64,000 nucleotides of DNA, taken from contig NZ_CP109090.1 of assembly GCF_035917575.1 (NCBI RefSeq), positions 2,976,001 to 3,040,000 of the forward strand, given 5' to 3'. Of this stretch, positions 43,559 to 51,177 are shown in pieces. The notes under the pieces were generated by a model. That model saw only the letters and a list, made by a program, of their open reading frames with translations, did not search any database and had not been told where the DNA came from. The stretch comes from Streptomyces sp. NBC_01788 (lineage in GTDB: Bacteria; Actinomycetota; Actinomycetes; Streptomycetales; Streptomycetaceae). Both the position numbers and the translations under genes were made by a program. The stretch's first letter is position 1; every line of letters begins with the position of its first letter.

Positions 43559-43582
43559 AACGGTGTCTCCCCGGACACCGTT
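43559..43582. promoter_or_regulatory. perfect inverted repeat upstream of the ABC importer
   Basis: AACGGTGTC-TCCCCG-GACACCGTT is a perfect 9-bp dyad about 108 nt before ehuB. Just to its left another GACAC half-site (43552-43556) makes a row of three alternating half-sites. It is a good candidate operator for an unlinked regulator; none is encoded in the island. Confidence 0.55.
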
Positions 43583-43689
43583 GGATCACATCCCCAAGTC
43601 CACCCGCATAGACCACTCAGAGCGGGCAGGCGCCACCACTGTCCGCGAAGGGCCCGAGCCGGCGAGGCCCTCTTGGAGGGTGAGTATCC

Positions 43690-44589
43690 ATGTCCGAGTT
43701 CCCCAACCTGTCCCGCCGGGGCTTTCTGACCAGGACGGCGGCCGTGGGCGGCATGCTCACCGTCCCCGGGCTGCTGACCGCCTGCAGCAGGACGGACAGC
43801 GGCGACGGCAAGGGCTCGAAGCTGGAACAACTGAGGAAACAGGGCTATGTGAAGGTGGCCTACGCCAACGAGTCCCCGTACGGATTCGAGGAGGGCGGGC
43901 AGCTCAAGGGCGAGGCGCCGACGCTGCACAGAGAGATCTTCAAGGCGCTGGGAGTGGACGAGCTGAAGCCGGCCTTCTCCGAGTGGGACGGTCTGATCCC
44001 CGGACTCCAGGCCGGCAAGTACGACGTGATCAGCGCGGGCATGGCCATCATCCCGGAGCGCTGCCGGAAGGCACTGTTCTCCGAGCCGGAGTTCGTCTCG
44101 CCCACCGCGATGATGGTGAAGAAGGGCAACCCGAAGAACCTGACCGACCTCGCCTCCGCCAAGGCGGCCGGGGCGACCCTCGGCGTGATGTCGGGCGCGG
44201 TGGAGAAGGGGTACGTCACCGCCGCCGGGATCTCCGAGAGCGGCATACGGACGCTGCAGAAGCCGCAGGACGGCGCGGACGCGGTCGCGCAGGGCAGGAT
44301 CGACGCCTTCGTGCTGACGGGCATCTCGCTGCGCTGGCTGGCCAGGACCAACCCGAAGGTCGAGGTCACCGAGTCGTTCGTGCCGGTGGTGAACGGCGTG
44401 AAGCAGTACAGCCCGGGCGGCGCCGTCTTCCGCAAGGGCAGCGAGGAACTCCGGGACGCCTTCGACGAGCAGCTGAAGAAGATCACCTCGGATCCGGACC
44501 GGTACGTGCGGCTCGTCGGGGAGTACGGGTTCGGCAAGGACACGATCCCGCCGGCGGACCTGAAGACCGCCGACCTGTGCAAGGGCTGA
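43690..44589 (+). CDS. ehuB: amino-acid/ectoine-type ABC transporter substrate-binding lipoprotein
   Basis: A 299-residue binding protein. It has a twin-arginine motif (SRRGFLTRT) and a lipobox LLTAC with Cys32, so it is probably a Tat-exported lipoprotein. The binding fold is family 3 of polar amino-acid binding proteins (VKVAYANESPYGFEEGGQLK; WDGLIPGLQAGKYDVISAGM; IIPERCRKALFSEPEFVSPT). The closest named family from memory is EhuB for ectoine/hydroxyectoine. No ectoine-degradation hydrolase (eutD, eutE) is present, so the ligand could be another cyclic or amide compound. First of four overlapping transporter genes. Confidence 0.88.
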   Translation: MSEFPNLSRRGFLTRTAAVGGMLTVPGLLTACSRTDSGDGKGSKLEQLRKQGYVKVAYANESPYGFEEGGQLKGEAPTLHREIFKALGVDELKPAFSEWDGLIPGLQAGKYDVISAGMAIIPERCRKALFSEPEFVSPTAMMVKKGNPKNLTDLASAKAAGATLGVMSGAVEKGYVTAAGISESGIRTLQKPQDGADAVAQGRIDAFVLTGISLRWLARTNPKVEVTESFVPVVNGVKQYSPGGAVFRKGSEELRDAFDEQLKKITSDPDRYVRLVGEYGFGKDTIPPADLKTADLCKG

Positions 44590-44604
44590 CGGGGTCGCCT
44601 GCCC

Positions 44605-45348
44605 ATGGCTGACTTCTACTCGTACTTCTTCGACCACATGTCCGCCGTGTGGTCGGGTCTCCTGGTGACGGTCGAGGCCACGGTCCTCGGATCGGTCGTC
44701 GCGCTCGCCCTGTCCTTCGTCTTCGGCTTCGCGGCCGGCAGCAGGCTTCCGCTCGCCCGGGGCGTGTCGCGGGTGGTCGTGGAGTTCCTCCGCGGCACCT
44801 CGCTGTACGTCCAGCTCTTCTGGCTCTACTACGCCTTCCCGCTGCTGGCCGGGTACGAGCTGTCGCCGCTGTTCTGCGGTGTGGTGGCGTTGGGCATGAA
44901 CTACGGCGCCTACGGCTCCGAGGTGGTGCGCGGCGCGCTGAACGCCGTGCCCAAGGCGCAGTGGGAGGCCGCCGTCGCGCTGAACATGACGCCCCTGCAG
45001 CGCATGCGCCGGGTGATCCTGCCGCAGGCGTGGGTGCAGATGATCCCCTCGTTCACGAACCTGCTGATCCAGTTGCTGAAGTGCACTCCGCTGCTGTGGC
45101 TGATCTCCGCGGCCGACCTGACGACGGTGGTCCAGCAGATGCGTGACCGCACCGGCGCGACCACCTGGGCCTATCTGACCCTGCTGGTGATCTACTTCGT
45201 CCTCGCCTACGCGCTGACCCTGCTGATGAACGCCCTGGAGCGACACGCCAAGTCGCGGCTCGGCCTGCGCACGGACCGCCGCTCGCTGCTGCGCCGCCGC
45301 GGCGCCGGGCCGGCGCGCGAGCCCGAGACGGCGGGAGGCCCCTCGTGA
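44605..45348 (+). CDS. ehuC: ABC transporter permease EhuC-like
   Basis: A 247-residue polar-amino-acid-type permease with five predicted helices (LVTVEATVLGSVVALALSFV; LYVQLFWLYYAFPLLAG; WAYLTLLVIYFVLAYALTLL). The EAA-type loop is VPKAQWEAAVALNMTPLQRM. The C-terminus is basic. It starts 15 nt after ehuB and its stop overlaps the next GTG (GTGA). It forms the heterodimeric channel with EhuD. Confidence 0.92.
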   Translation: MADFYSYFFDHMSAVWSGLLVTVEATVLGSVVALALSFVFGFAAGSRLPLARGVSRVVVEFLRGTSLYVQLFWLYYAFPLLAGYELSPLFCGVVALGMNYGAYGSEVVRGALNAVPKAQWEAAVALNMTPLQRMRRVILPQAWVQMIPSFTNLLIQLLKCTPLLWLISAADLTTVVQQMRDRTGATTWAYLTLLVIYFVLAYALTLLMNALERHAKSRLGLRTDRRSLLRRRGAGPAREPETAGGPS

Positions 45349-45989
45349 GCTACGAATGGGACTGGGACGCGGTCCGCGACTCGCTGCCGCTGCTGTGGCA
45401 CGGCTTTCTCACCACGCTGCTGGCCACGGTCCTCGGCACCGCGGTGGCAGCCGTGCTCGGCCTGCTCGTGGCCGTGGCCGGGCGGGTGCCGACCCGGCTG
45501 GTCACCGTGCCGGTGCGGGCGGTCACCGAGTTCGTCCGGTCCACCCCGCTGCTGGTGCAGCTGGTCGGCGCCTACGCGGTCTTCAACACGGTTGATCCGC
45601 TGACCATCGGCGTCGCGGTGCTCGGCATCCACTACGCCTCCTACCTGTCGGAGGTGTACCGGGCGGGCATCGACGCCGTGCCGAAGGGCCAGTGGGAGGC
45701 CTGCCGGGCGCTGTCCATGTCGCCGCGCCGCACCTGGCAGGCGGTGATCCTGCCGCAGGCGGTGCGCAAGGTGCTGCCGGCGCTGGGCAACTACGGCATC
45801 TCGATGTTCAAGGAGACCCCGTTCCTGGCCGTCATCACGGTCCAGGAGATGGTCGCCAAGGCCCGGGAGTACGGCGCGGACCACTTCACCTACGCCGAGA
45901 CGTTCACGCTCGCGGGCCTGTTCTTCCTGGCGGCAAGCTATCCGACCTCGCTTCTGATGAGAAAGCTGGAGAAGCGCCTTGGCCACTGA
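45345..45989 (+). CDS. ehuD: ABC transporter permease EhuD-like
   Basis: A 214-residue permease of the same family. Helices include LLWHGFLTTLLATVLGTAVA and YAETFTLAGLFFLAASYPTS. The coupling loop is DAVPKGQWEACRALSMSPRR. The GTG start overlaps the previous stop by four nt, and the stop overlaps the ATPase gene by 11 nt. So permease and ATPase should be made in equal amounts. Confidence 0.92.
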   Translation: MSYEWDWDAVRDSLPLLWHGFLTTLLATVLGTAVAAVLGLLVAVAGRVPTRLVTVPVRAVTEFVRSTPLLVQLVGAYAVFNTVDPLTIGVAVLGIHYASYLSEVYRAGIDAVPKGQWEACRALSMSPRRTWQAVILPQAVRKVLPALGNYGISMFKETPFLAVITVQEMVAKAREYGADHFTYAETFTLAGLFFLAASYPTSLLMRKLEKRLGH

Positions 45990-46812
45990 CCCTTTGCAGA
46001 AGACGCCGCCGCAGGCGCCCGAGAACGTGACGCCGGACGCGCCGCCCGCGGATCTGGTCCGCTTCGACCAGGTGGTCAAGCGCTTCGGCGACCACGTCGT
46101 CCTCGACCGGCTGGACTTCGCCGTCCAGCGCGGTGAGCACGTGACGCTGATCGGGCCGAGCGGCTCGGGCAAGACGACCATCCTGCGGTTGCTGATGACG
46201 CTGGAGCGCGTCAGCGACGGCGTGATCCACGTGGACGGCGAGCCGCTGTCCCACATGCCCGGCCCGGACGGGACCCTGCGGCCGGCGGACGAGAGGCATC
46301 TGCGCCGGATCCGCAGGAAGATCGGGATGGTCTTCCAGCAGTTCAACCTGTTCCCGAACATGAAGGTGCTCCAGAACATCACGGAGGCGCCCGTCAACGT
46401 GCTCGGGATCGGCCGCGAGGAGGCGGAGGAGCGGGCCCGGGAACTCCTCGACCTCGTCGGACTCGCGGACAAGACCGACGCCCATCCCTCGCAGCTGTCC
46501 GGCGGCCAGCAGCAGCGGGTGGCGATCGCCCGGGCGCTCGCCATGCGGCCGGAGATCCTGCTTCTGGACGAGGTGACCTCGGCCCTGGACCCGGAGCTGG
46601 TGGCCGGTGTGCTCGACCTGCTGAGGGAGATCGCGCACACCACCGACATCACATTGCTGTGCGTGACCCACGAGATGAACTTCGCCCGGGACATCTCCGA
46701 CCAGGTGCTGATGTTCGACTCGGGCCGGGTGATCGAGTCCGGGCCGCCCCAGAAACTCTTCGGCGACCCCGACCACGAGCGGACCCGGGAGTTCCTGAGC
46801 GCTGTCCTGTAG
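45979..46812 (+). CDS. ehuA: ABC transporter ATP-binding protein EhuA-like
   Basis: A 277-residue ATPase of the polar amino acid uptake family. Walker A is GPSGSGKTT, the Q-loop VFQQFNLFPNMKV, the signature LSGGQQQRVAIARAL, Walker B EILLLDEVTSALDPE and the H-loop CVTHEMNFARD. It starts at a TTG with GGAG seven nt upstream; the first 25 residues are a Pro-rich extension. It powers the EhuBCD importer and closes the operon, with a GC terminator hairpin 10 nt downstream. Confidence 0.95.
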   Translation: MATDPLQKTPPQAPENVTPDAPPADLVRFDQVVKRFGDHVVLDRLDFAVQRGEHVTLIGPSGSGKTTILRLLMTLERVSDGVIHVDGEPLSHMPGPDGTLRPADERHLRRIRRKIGMVFQQFNLFPNMKVLQNITEAPVNVLGIGREEAEERARELLDLVGLADKTDAHPSQLSGGQQQRVAIARALAMRPEILLLDEVTSALDPELVAGVLDLLREIAHTTDITLLCVTHEMNFARDISDQVLMFDSGRVIESGPPQKLFGDPDHERTREFLSAVL

Positions 46813-46822
46813 GGGCCTCTCC

Positions 46823-46861
46823 GGGGGCGCCGGCGGTCTTCCGGGCCGCCGCGGCGCCCCC
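46823..46861 (+). terminator. terminator hairpin after the ABC operon
   Basis: Arms GGGGGCGCC (46823-46831) and GGCGCCCCC (46853-46861), with further GGCGG/CCGCC pairing inside. No T-run follows, as often in Streptomyces. TAGTAT at 46898-46903 is a likely -10 for the next tRNA. Confidence 0.75.
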
Positions 46862-46945
46862 GGCCTCCGGGTGGTCGAAGCACCCCCGAGGACCAGGTAG
46901 TATTTTCTTCGTCGCCGGCCGCGGGAAGCGGACGGCGGGAGTCAT

Positions 46946-47019
46946 GCGCCGCTAGCTCAGTTGGTTAGAGCAGCTGACTCTTAATCAGCGGGTCCGGGGT
47001 TCGAGTCCCTGGCGGCGCA
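46946..47019 (+). tRNA. tRNA-Lys (anticodon CTT), copy 2
   Basis: Identical over all 74 nt to the copies at 32.2 and 51.1 kb; anticodon loop ACTCTTAAT. No CCA encoded. It lies between the ABC operon and a convergent small gene. Confidence 0.97.
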
Positions 47020-47025
47020 CGGATG

Positions 47026-47057
47026 AAGGGCCCCTCGTGATCACGAGGGGCCCTTTT
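47026..47057. terminator. terminator after tRNA-Lys copy 2
   Basis: Nearly loopless palindrome AAGGGCCCCTCGTGA / TCACGAGGGGCCCTT followed by TT, seven nt past the tRNA. Also suited to stop the convergent DUF3592 gene. Confidence 0.93.
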
Positions 47058-47062
47058 CGCGC

Positions 47063-47524
47063 CTACGGCAGGAAGCCGTCCGCCGCCGAGAAGGACGCGT
47101 GGACGACGACCATGAAGATCACGCAGCCGGTGATGAACACGCCCAGGAAAGCCAGCAGGCAGCCCGACTCCGCCGCGAGCTTCCCGCGCGCCGGGGCATG
47201 GGCCGTCGCCCGCTCCGGCCACTCCGCCACGTAGTGCACGGTGACGATGTCGCCCTCGACGACCGTCGCGGACCCGTTGCTCTCCTCGAAGCGGACGCTG
47301 CGGCCGTCACGCGTGGTGAACTCGTAGACGTGGTGCAGCCTCGTGCTCGCCATGGTCTCCCCGCCGCCGCTGGTCGTGGTGTACGTCCGCAGACACCGCG
47401 CCTCGGCCGTGAGCCCGCTGCCCCAGGCGCCGCGCACCTCCCGGGCCCGGCGGAGGACCCTGGTCAGCATGAGGACCGCGGCGCCGATCATGAGCAGCGG
47501 CACGATGTAGAACAACGCTTCCAT
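47063..47524 (-). CDS. DUF3592 membrane protein
   Basis: A 153-residue protein with an N-terminal helix (FYIVPLLMIGAAVLMLTRVL), a beta-rich extracellular domain (EARCLRTYTTTSGGGE; HHVYEFTTRDGRSVRFEESN; GDIVTVHYVAEWPERA) and a C-terminal helix (LAFLGVFITGCVIFMVVVHA). This is the usual plan of DUF3592 proteins, which recur in Streptomyces. ATG 47524 with GGGGAT upstream. Function unknown; it is located between tRNA-Lys and lpmP. Confidence 0.87.
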   Translation of the reverse strand: MEALFYIVPLLMIGAAVLMLTRVLRRAREVRGAWGSGLTAEARCLRTYTTTSGGGETMASTRLHHVYEFTTRDGRSVRFEESNGSATVVEGDIVTVHYVAEWPERATAHAPARGKLAAESGCLLAFLGVFITGCVIFMVVVHASFSAADGFLP

Positions 47525-47623
47525 GACATCCCCCGAACTCCGGTGCCGCCGTGATCGGCCGGCGTGGGGGGAATCTACCCACGCCGGCCGGCCCGGCGGC
47601 TCAGGGAATGCTCAGATCCGCGC

Positions 47624-48229
47624 TCAGAACGTGACGTCGGAGCAGGCGTAGAACGCGTTGCCCGTGTCGGCGATCGTCCAGACCGCGAGGATGACGTGGT
47701 GGCCGCTCAGCCCGCTGGGCAGGTTGCCGCTGTGGCTGAGGGTGGACGGCGGGCGCTGTCCGTTGTAGGGCACCGTCAGGAACGGGGTGGTGTTCAGGTC
47801 GGCGCGGGTCAGGGCGTGGTTCTGGTTCCAGCCCTGCTTGGTCACGTAGTACTTGAAGTCCGTCGTGGCGTGCATGGCCGTGAACTGCCAGCGGAAGGTG
47901 TAGCTCTGGCCGCCGTTGACCTTGGTGGTCGGCCAGGCGCCGCCCGAGGGGGTCTTGGGGCTGTCGAGCTGGCTGAACCGGGTGTTGTTCCCGGAACAGA
48001 GCTGCCCGTCGGACGCCCCGGAGGCCGGGAAGCCCTTGGGGCCCTCGACGCTCTGCGGCTCCCACTGGATGTCGCCGCAGTTGGCGACGGTCCCGTTGTT
48101 GCAGAGCTTCTGCCGGCTGATGGGCAGGTCGGTGTAGCCGTGGCTGCTCGCGCCGCCGGTGGAGAGCACGAAGGCTCCGGCGGTCGCGATGCCGAGCACG
48201 GCTGCGGAGATCTTGGCCTTGGTGCGCAT
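47624..48229 (-). CDS. lpmP: AA10 lytic polysaccharide monooxygenase, LpmP-like
   Basis: Secreted copper monooxygenase of 201 residues that cuts crystalline polysaccharide oxidatively. The signal peptide (ISAAVLGIATAGAFVLSTGG) ends just before His30 (ASS-HGYTDLPISRQ), which becomes the N-terminal copper ligand. The second histidine-brace ligand is His120 (QFTAMHATTDFKYY). GHHVILAVWTIADTGNAFY is the family's C-terminal block. No extra binding module. From memory this position corresponds to S. coelicolor LpmP, needed with CslA/GlxA for tip glycan and development. A DasR dre site lies 41 nt upstream. Confidence 0.92.
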   Translation of the reverse strand: MRTKAKISAAVLGIATAGAFVLSTGGASSHGYTDLPISRQKLCNNGTVANCGDIQWEPQSVEGPKGFPASGASDGQLCSGNNTRFSQLDSPKTPSGGAWPTTKVNGGQSYTFRWQFTAMHATTDFKYYVTKQGWNQNHALTRADLNTTPFLTVPYNGQRPPSTLSHSGNLPSGLSGHHVILAVWTIADTGNAFYACSDVTF

Positions 48230-48269
48230 ACTGCCGCTCCTGGAGACGTGGGGGAGGTTCAGTGAGCTT

Positions 48270-48285
48270 GCAGGTCTAGACCAAG
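48270..48285. promoter_or_regulatory. DasR-type dre operator upstream of lpmP
   Basis: The core GGTCTAGACC is a perfect palindrome; the 16-mer GCAGGTCTAGACCAAG keeps most of the dre consensus AGTGGTCTAGACCACT. It is 41 nt from the LPMO start. DasR control of a chitin-active or glycan-active enzyme is expected; binding is inferred. Confidence 0.75.
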
Positions 48286-48346
48286 TTCAGGCTATTGCCG
48301 TTACTTGAACATGTCCATACCAAAGGCGGGACCTCCCCCGCGCCCG

Positions 48347-49492
48347 TCACGACCCCGGTTCCCGGCCTCCCGCGCAGAACGCCACCGTCAAGTCCCGTAC
48401 CAGCAGCTTGCGTTCGTAGTCGTCGAGATCGACAAGACCCCGCGTGGTCAGCCGGGTCACCGTGTCCTCCACCGAGTCCACCACCGAAGTGAGCATGGTC
48501 GCCCGGTGCCGCGCGTCCAGTGCGGCGACGCTGCGCCGGTGCATGGCGGCGGCGACCTCGGGCGCGTACTCGACCCGGACCGGCCGCACCGAGAACACCT
48601 CGAGACCGACCGGCGCCACCTCCCGCGCCACCAGCCGGGTCAGCGTGTCCGCGGGGGCCGCCCCGCCCCGCGCGGCGCCCGGCGGGTCCACCGGCACCCG
48701 GGCCAGCGCCGCCTCGACGCACTCGCGCAGATACGTCTCGTGGTCGTCGATCGCGAGCGTGGCCCGCGCGGTGTCCCGCACCCGCCACACCACCAGCACC
48801 ACCACCCGCAGCGCGACCCCGCCCGGATCGGCGGCGGGCATCGGCTCGCTGCGCCAGTGCCGCAGCCTGACGTCGATCGGGCGGCGCGGCATCAGCGGAT
48901 TGAGCCACAGCAGCCCGGTGCGCCGGACGGTCCCCCGGTAGCGGCCGAACAGGCCGAGCACCCAGGCCCGCCCGGTCCCGCCCCGGGCCAGTCCGCCGAA
49001 GCCGAACAGGGCGAGCGCTCCCGCCCCGGCGTACGCGGCCCACTGCGGTCCGCCGAGTCCGGCGCCCGCCGGCTCCGGCAGCCGCAGCGCCTGCGCCGCG
49101 ACGTCCGGCAGCACCCCGGCCCACCACGAGGTGAGCACACAGCCCGCCGCCCCGCAGGCCCCGGCCAGCACCCCGGCCGCGCCGGGCAGCACGCGCGCCG
49201 GGTGCTCCGCCAGTTCGGGGTCCACCTCCGGCACCGGGCGGGCCGGCGCGGGCACCCGGCGCCCGCGCCCCAGCCGCGGCTGCTCGCCCGTGCCCTTCCT
49301 GCTGCCCACCACCGCGGGCCTGGGCGGCAGCGGGGCCGGACCGGGTTCGTCGCGGAACAGCAGATGGACGGGGATCTCGGTGGTCGACTCGTTCTGGATG
49401 AGCCGGGGGACACAGCGGCCCGCCCGGCCGTCCGGTGCCGTCATCGCCTCGCACCCGTCGGATTCGGGTGTGGGGGACGTGGTCGTACTCAT
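48347..49492 (-). CDS. SPFH/band-7 domain membrane protein
   Basis: A 381-residue protein. The N-terminal 90 residues are polar and Pro-rich. Two hydrophobic segments follow (GVLAGACGAAGCVLTSWWAG; WAAYAGAGALALFGFGGLA). The SPFH (stomatin/prohibitin) domain comes next: RTGLLWLNPLMPRRPIDVRL, GVALRVVVLVVWRVRDTARA, CVEAALARVPVDPPG and VGLEVFSVRPVRVEYAPEVA. Such proteins organise membrane microdomains; in Streptomyces flotillin-like scaffolds affect tip growth. ATG 49492 with GGAGG five nt upstream. It sits beside the tip-glycan genes, which supports but does not prove a link. Confidence 0.86.
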   Translation of the reverse strand: MSTTTSPTPESDGCEAMTAPDGRAGRCVPRLIQNESTTEIPVHLLFRDEPGPAPLPPRPAVVGSRKGTGEQPRLGRGRRVPAPARPVPEVDPELAEHPARVLPGAAGVLAGACGAAGCVLTSWWAGVLPDVAAQALRLPEPAGAGLGGPQWAAYAGAGALALFGFGGLARGGTGRAWVLGLFGRYRGTVRRTGLLWLNPLMPRRPIDVRLRHWRSEPMPAADPGGVALRVVVLVVWRVRDTARATLAIDDHETYLRECVEAALARVPVDPPGAARGGAAPADTLTRLVAREVAPVGLEVFSVRPVRVEYAPEVAAAMHRRSVAALDARHRATMLTSVVDSVEDTVTRLTTRGLVDLDDYERKLLVRDLTVAFCAGGREPGS

Positions 49493-49565
49493 ACCTGCCT
49501 CCAGCCTCCGCGCCAGATGGTTCAGACGTTCGTACGGTGGGTCGGCGGCCCCGCGGGGACCGCGG

Positions 49566-50867
49566 TCATGCGAAGAGCCGGCGCCAGGTGTCCGGCCCCG
49601 GCAGGCCGTCCGCCGCGCCGCCCCGCCACCCCTGGGCTCGCTGGAAGGCCTCGACGGCCCACCGGTCCGCGTCCGACCAGCGCGGCCCCGGCCCGTTCCG
49701 GTAGAAGCGGCCGTACCCCTTCCGCACGAGCTGCCGGCCCAGCTCGGTGACGTAGCGGTTCTCGGCGCCGGGCCGGAACATCTCCCGTCCCGGATAGCCG
49801 GGCACCCCGTGCGAGGCGGGGGCCGCGGCCTTGATGTCCTTGCCCTTCCCGGTCACCAGCAGCCGCCACGTCCCCGGCCCCGGCAGCCCGTTCGCGGCCG
49901 CCCCGGTCCAGCCCTGGGCCCGCTGGAAGGCCCGGGTGGCCCGCCGGTCCGCGTCCGACCAGCGCGAGCCGGGCCCCTTGGCGTAGTAGGAGGCGCCGCC
50001 GCGGGCTGCGAGCATCCGGCCGAGGCGGCTGACATGCGGGTTGTCGGCGCCGGGACCGAAGTACGCCGCTCCCGGGTACGGCACGGAAGAGGGCGCGGCG
50101 GGGGCGGCCAGTTCCCGGGTCAGGCCCTTGTAGCGGTAGGGGACGTACCGCTTGGAGTTGGTCCAGTAGGCGTACGGGGTGGTGATGCGGCGGGTGTGCG
50201 GCGGCACCTGCTCGTAGGCGGTGTACGAGATGTGCCGCGGGTCCTTCCAGCCGCCGAAGAGCACCACGTGCGAGCCCTTCTGGGGGTTGTCGGGGTTGTG
50301 GAAGAGCAGGATGTCGCCGGGCTGGAGCTGGTCCTTGGTGATCCGCACCGCGTACTGGCCGAGACTGCCCGTCCACTCGTTGCGCGGCAGGTTCCAGGCC
50401 ATCGAGACGTAGCCCGAGCAGTCCTGGCGGTATCCGTCGCGCCAGAAGCGGCTCATGCTGTACGGCACCCGGGCGTCCAGCCACTTCTTGGCCCGGCCGA
50501 CGATCAGCGACCGGGTGGTGGCGCCGATCGCGAGCGGCTCCCCCTCCTTGACCGGCTGGTACGGCCCGTCCGGCCCGAACAGCCCGCTCACGCCGCCCTG
50601 CGGGGTCTCGGACTCGCCGCCCGGGGGCTGGTCGGCCCGCAGGGCGGGCGGCCGGCCCGCGGTGTGGGTGGCTGCCGCCGCCGGTACCGCCTGGCCCGCG
50701 CCGAGGGCCGCGGCGGTGACGGCCGCCACGACCAGCGCCCGGTGCGCGGCGGCCGGACGGGCCGGGGTGCGGCCGGCCGGGGAGCGGAAGAGGCCGCGTC
50801 CGCGCACGCACCCGGGGCAGTCGCAGTCGCTCGCGGGATCGATGTCCTCGAACACCGGAGACCTCAT
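49566..50867 (-). CDS. NlpC/P60-like cell-wall protein with two C-terminal binding repeats
   Basis: A 433-residue exported protein. The N-terminus carries CDCPGC, then a hydrophobic signal-like segment (ALVVAAVTAAALGAGQAVPA). The NlpC/P60-like part has Cys in RQDCSGYVSMAWNLP, His in KGSHVVLFGGW and a third-ligand region. It is followed by two tandem 70-residue repeats, each with RWSDADR-AxxAFQRAQGW and GLPGPxTWR, a peptidoglycan-binding pattern. It probably cuts or binds wall peptides. ATG 50867 is set by GAGGAAG. Upstream of the CslA/GlxA genes, on the other strand. Confidence 0.87.
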   Translation of the reverse strand: MRSPVFEDIDPASDCDCPGCVRGRGLFRSPAGRTPARPAAAHRALVVAAVTAAALGAGQAVPAAAATHTAGRPPALRADQPPGGESETPQGGVSGLFGPDGPYQPVKEGEPLAIGATTRSLIVGRAKKWLDARVPYSMSRFWRDGYRQDCSGYVSMAWNLPRNEWTGSLGQYAVRITKDQLQPGDILLFHNPDNPQKGSHVVLFGGWKDPRHISYTAYEQVPPHTRRITTPYAYWTNSKRYVPYRYKGLTRELAAPAAPSSVPYPGAAYFGPGADNPHVSRLGRMLAARGGASYYAKGPGSRWSDADRRATRAFQRAQGWTGAAANGLPGPGTWRLLVTGKGKDIKAAAPASHGVPGYPGREMFRPGAENRYVTELGRQLVRKGYGRFYRNGPGPRWSDADRWAVEAFQRAQGWRGGAADGLPGPDTWRRLFA

Positions 50868-51053
50868 GCGATCTTCCTCACAGTCAATAGGTGTATATCC
50901 CGATCTGTGCACGTTGATCATTGCCACAACTGTCCACCGGGCGCGAACATTGACGGTCCGAATGATGTACGGGGCGGCCCGGCCGGCCCCGGGGGCCGGA
51001 CACAGGTGGTCGGGAGGCCCCCGCAGGTCATGTAAAGTGAACGATGTCAGTAG

Positions 51054-51127
51054 GCGCCGCTAGCTCAGTTGGTTAGAGCAGCTGACTCTTAATCAGCGGG
51101 TCCGGGGTTCGAGTCCCTGGCGGCGCA
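51054..51127 (+). tRNA. tRNA-Lys (anticodon CTT), copy 3
   Basis: Identical over all 74 nt to copies 1 and 2. Here the next three bases are CCA. TAAAGT (51033-51038) starts 21 nt before, the same spacing as TAAGGT before copy 1, so these are likely -10 elements. Confidence 0.97.
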
Positions 51128-51135
51128 CCACGACA

Positions 51136-51177
51136 AAGGCGAGCACGGTCCCACAGGACCGGGCTCGCCTTCGCGTT
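51136..51177 (+). terminator. terminator after tRNA-Lys copy 3
   Basis: AAGGCGAGC paired with GCTCGCCTT, with an inner ACGGTCC/GGACCG stem, ending in TTTT at 51174-51177. Confidence 0.88.

Noticed and set aside
38861-46812. Full ectoine degradation locus (eutABCDE)
   Set aside because: Only the importer and EutA-like superfamily enzymes are present; no eutD or eutE hydrolase was found.
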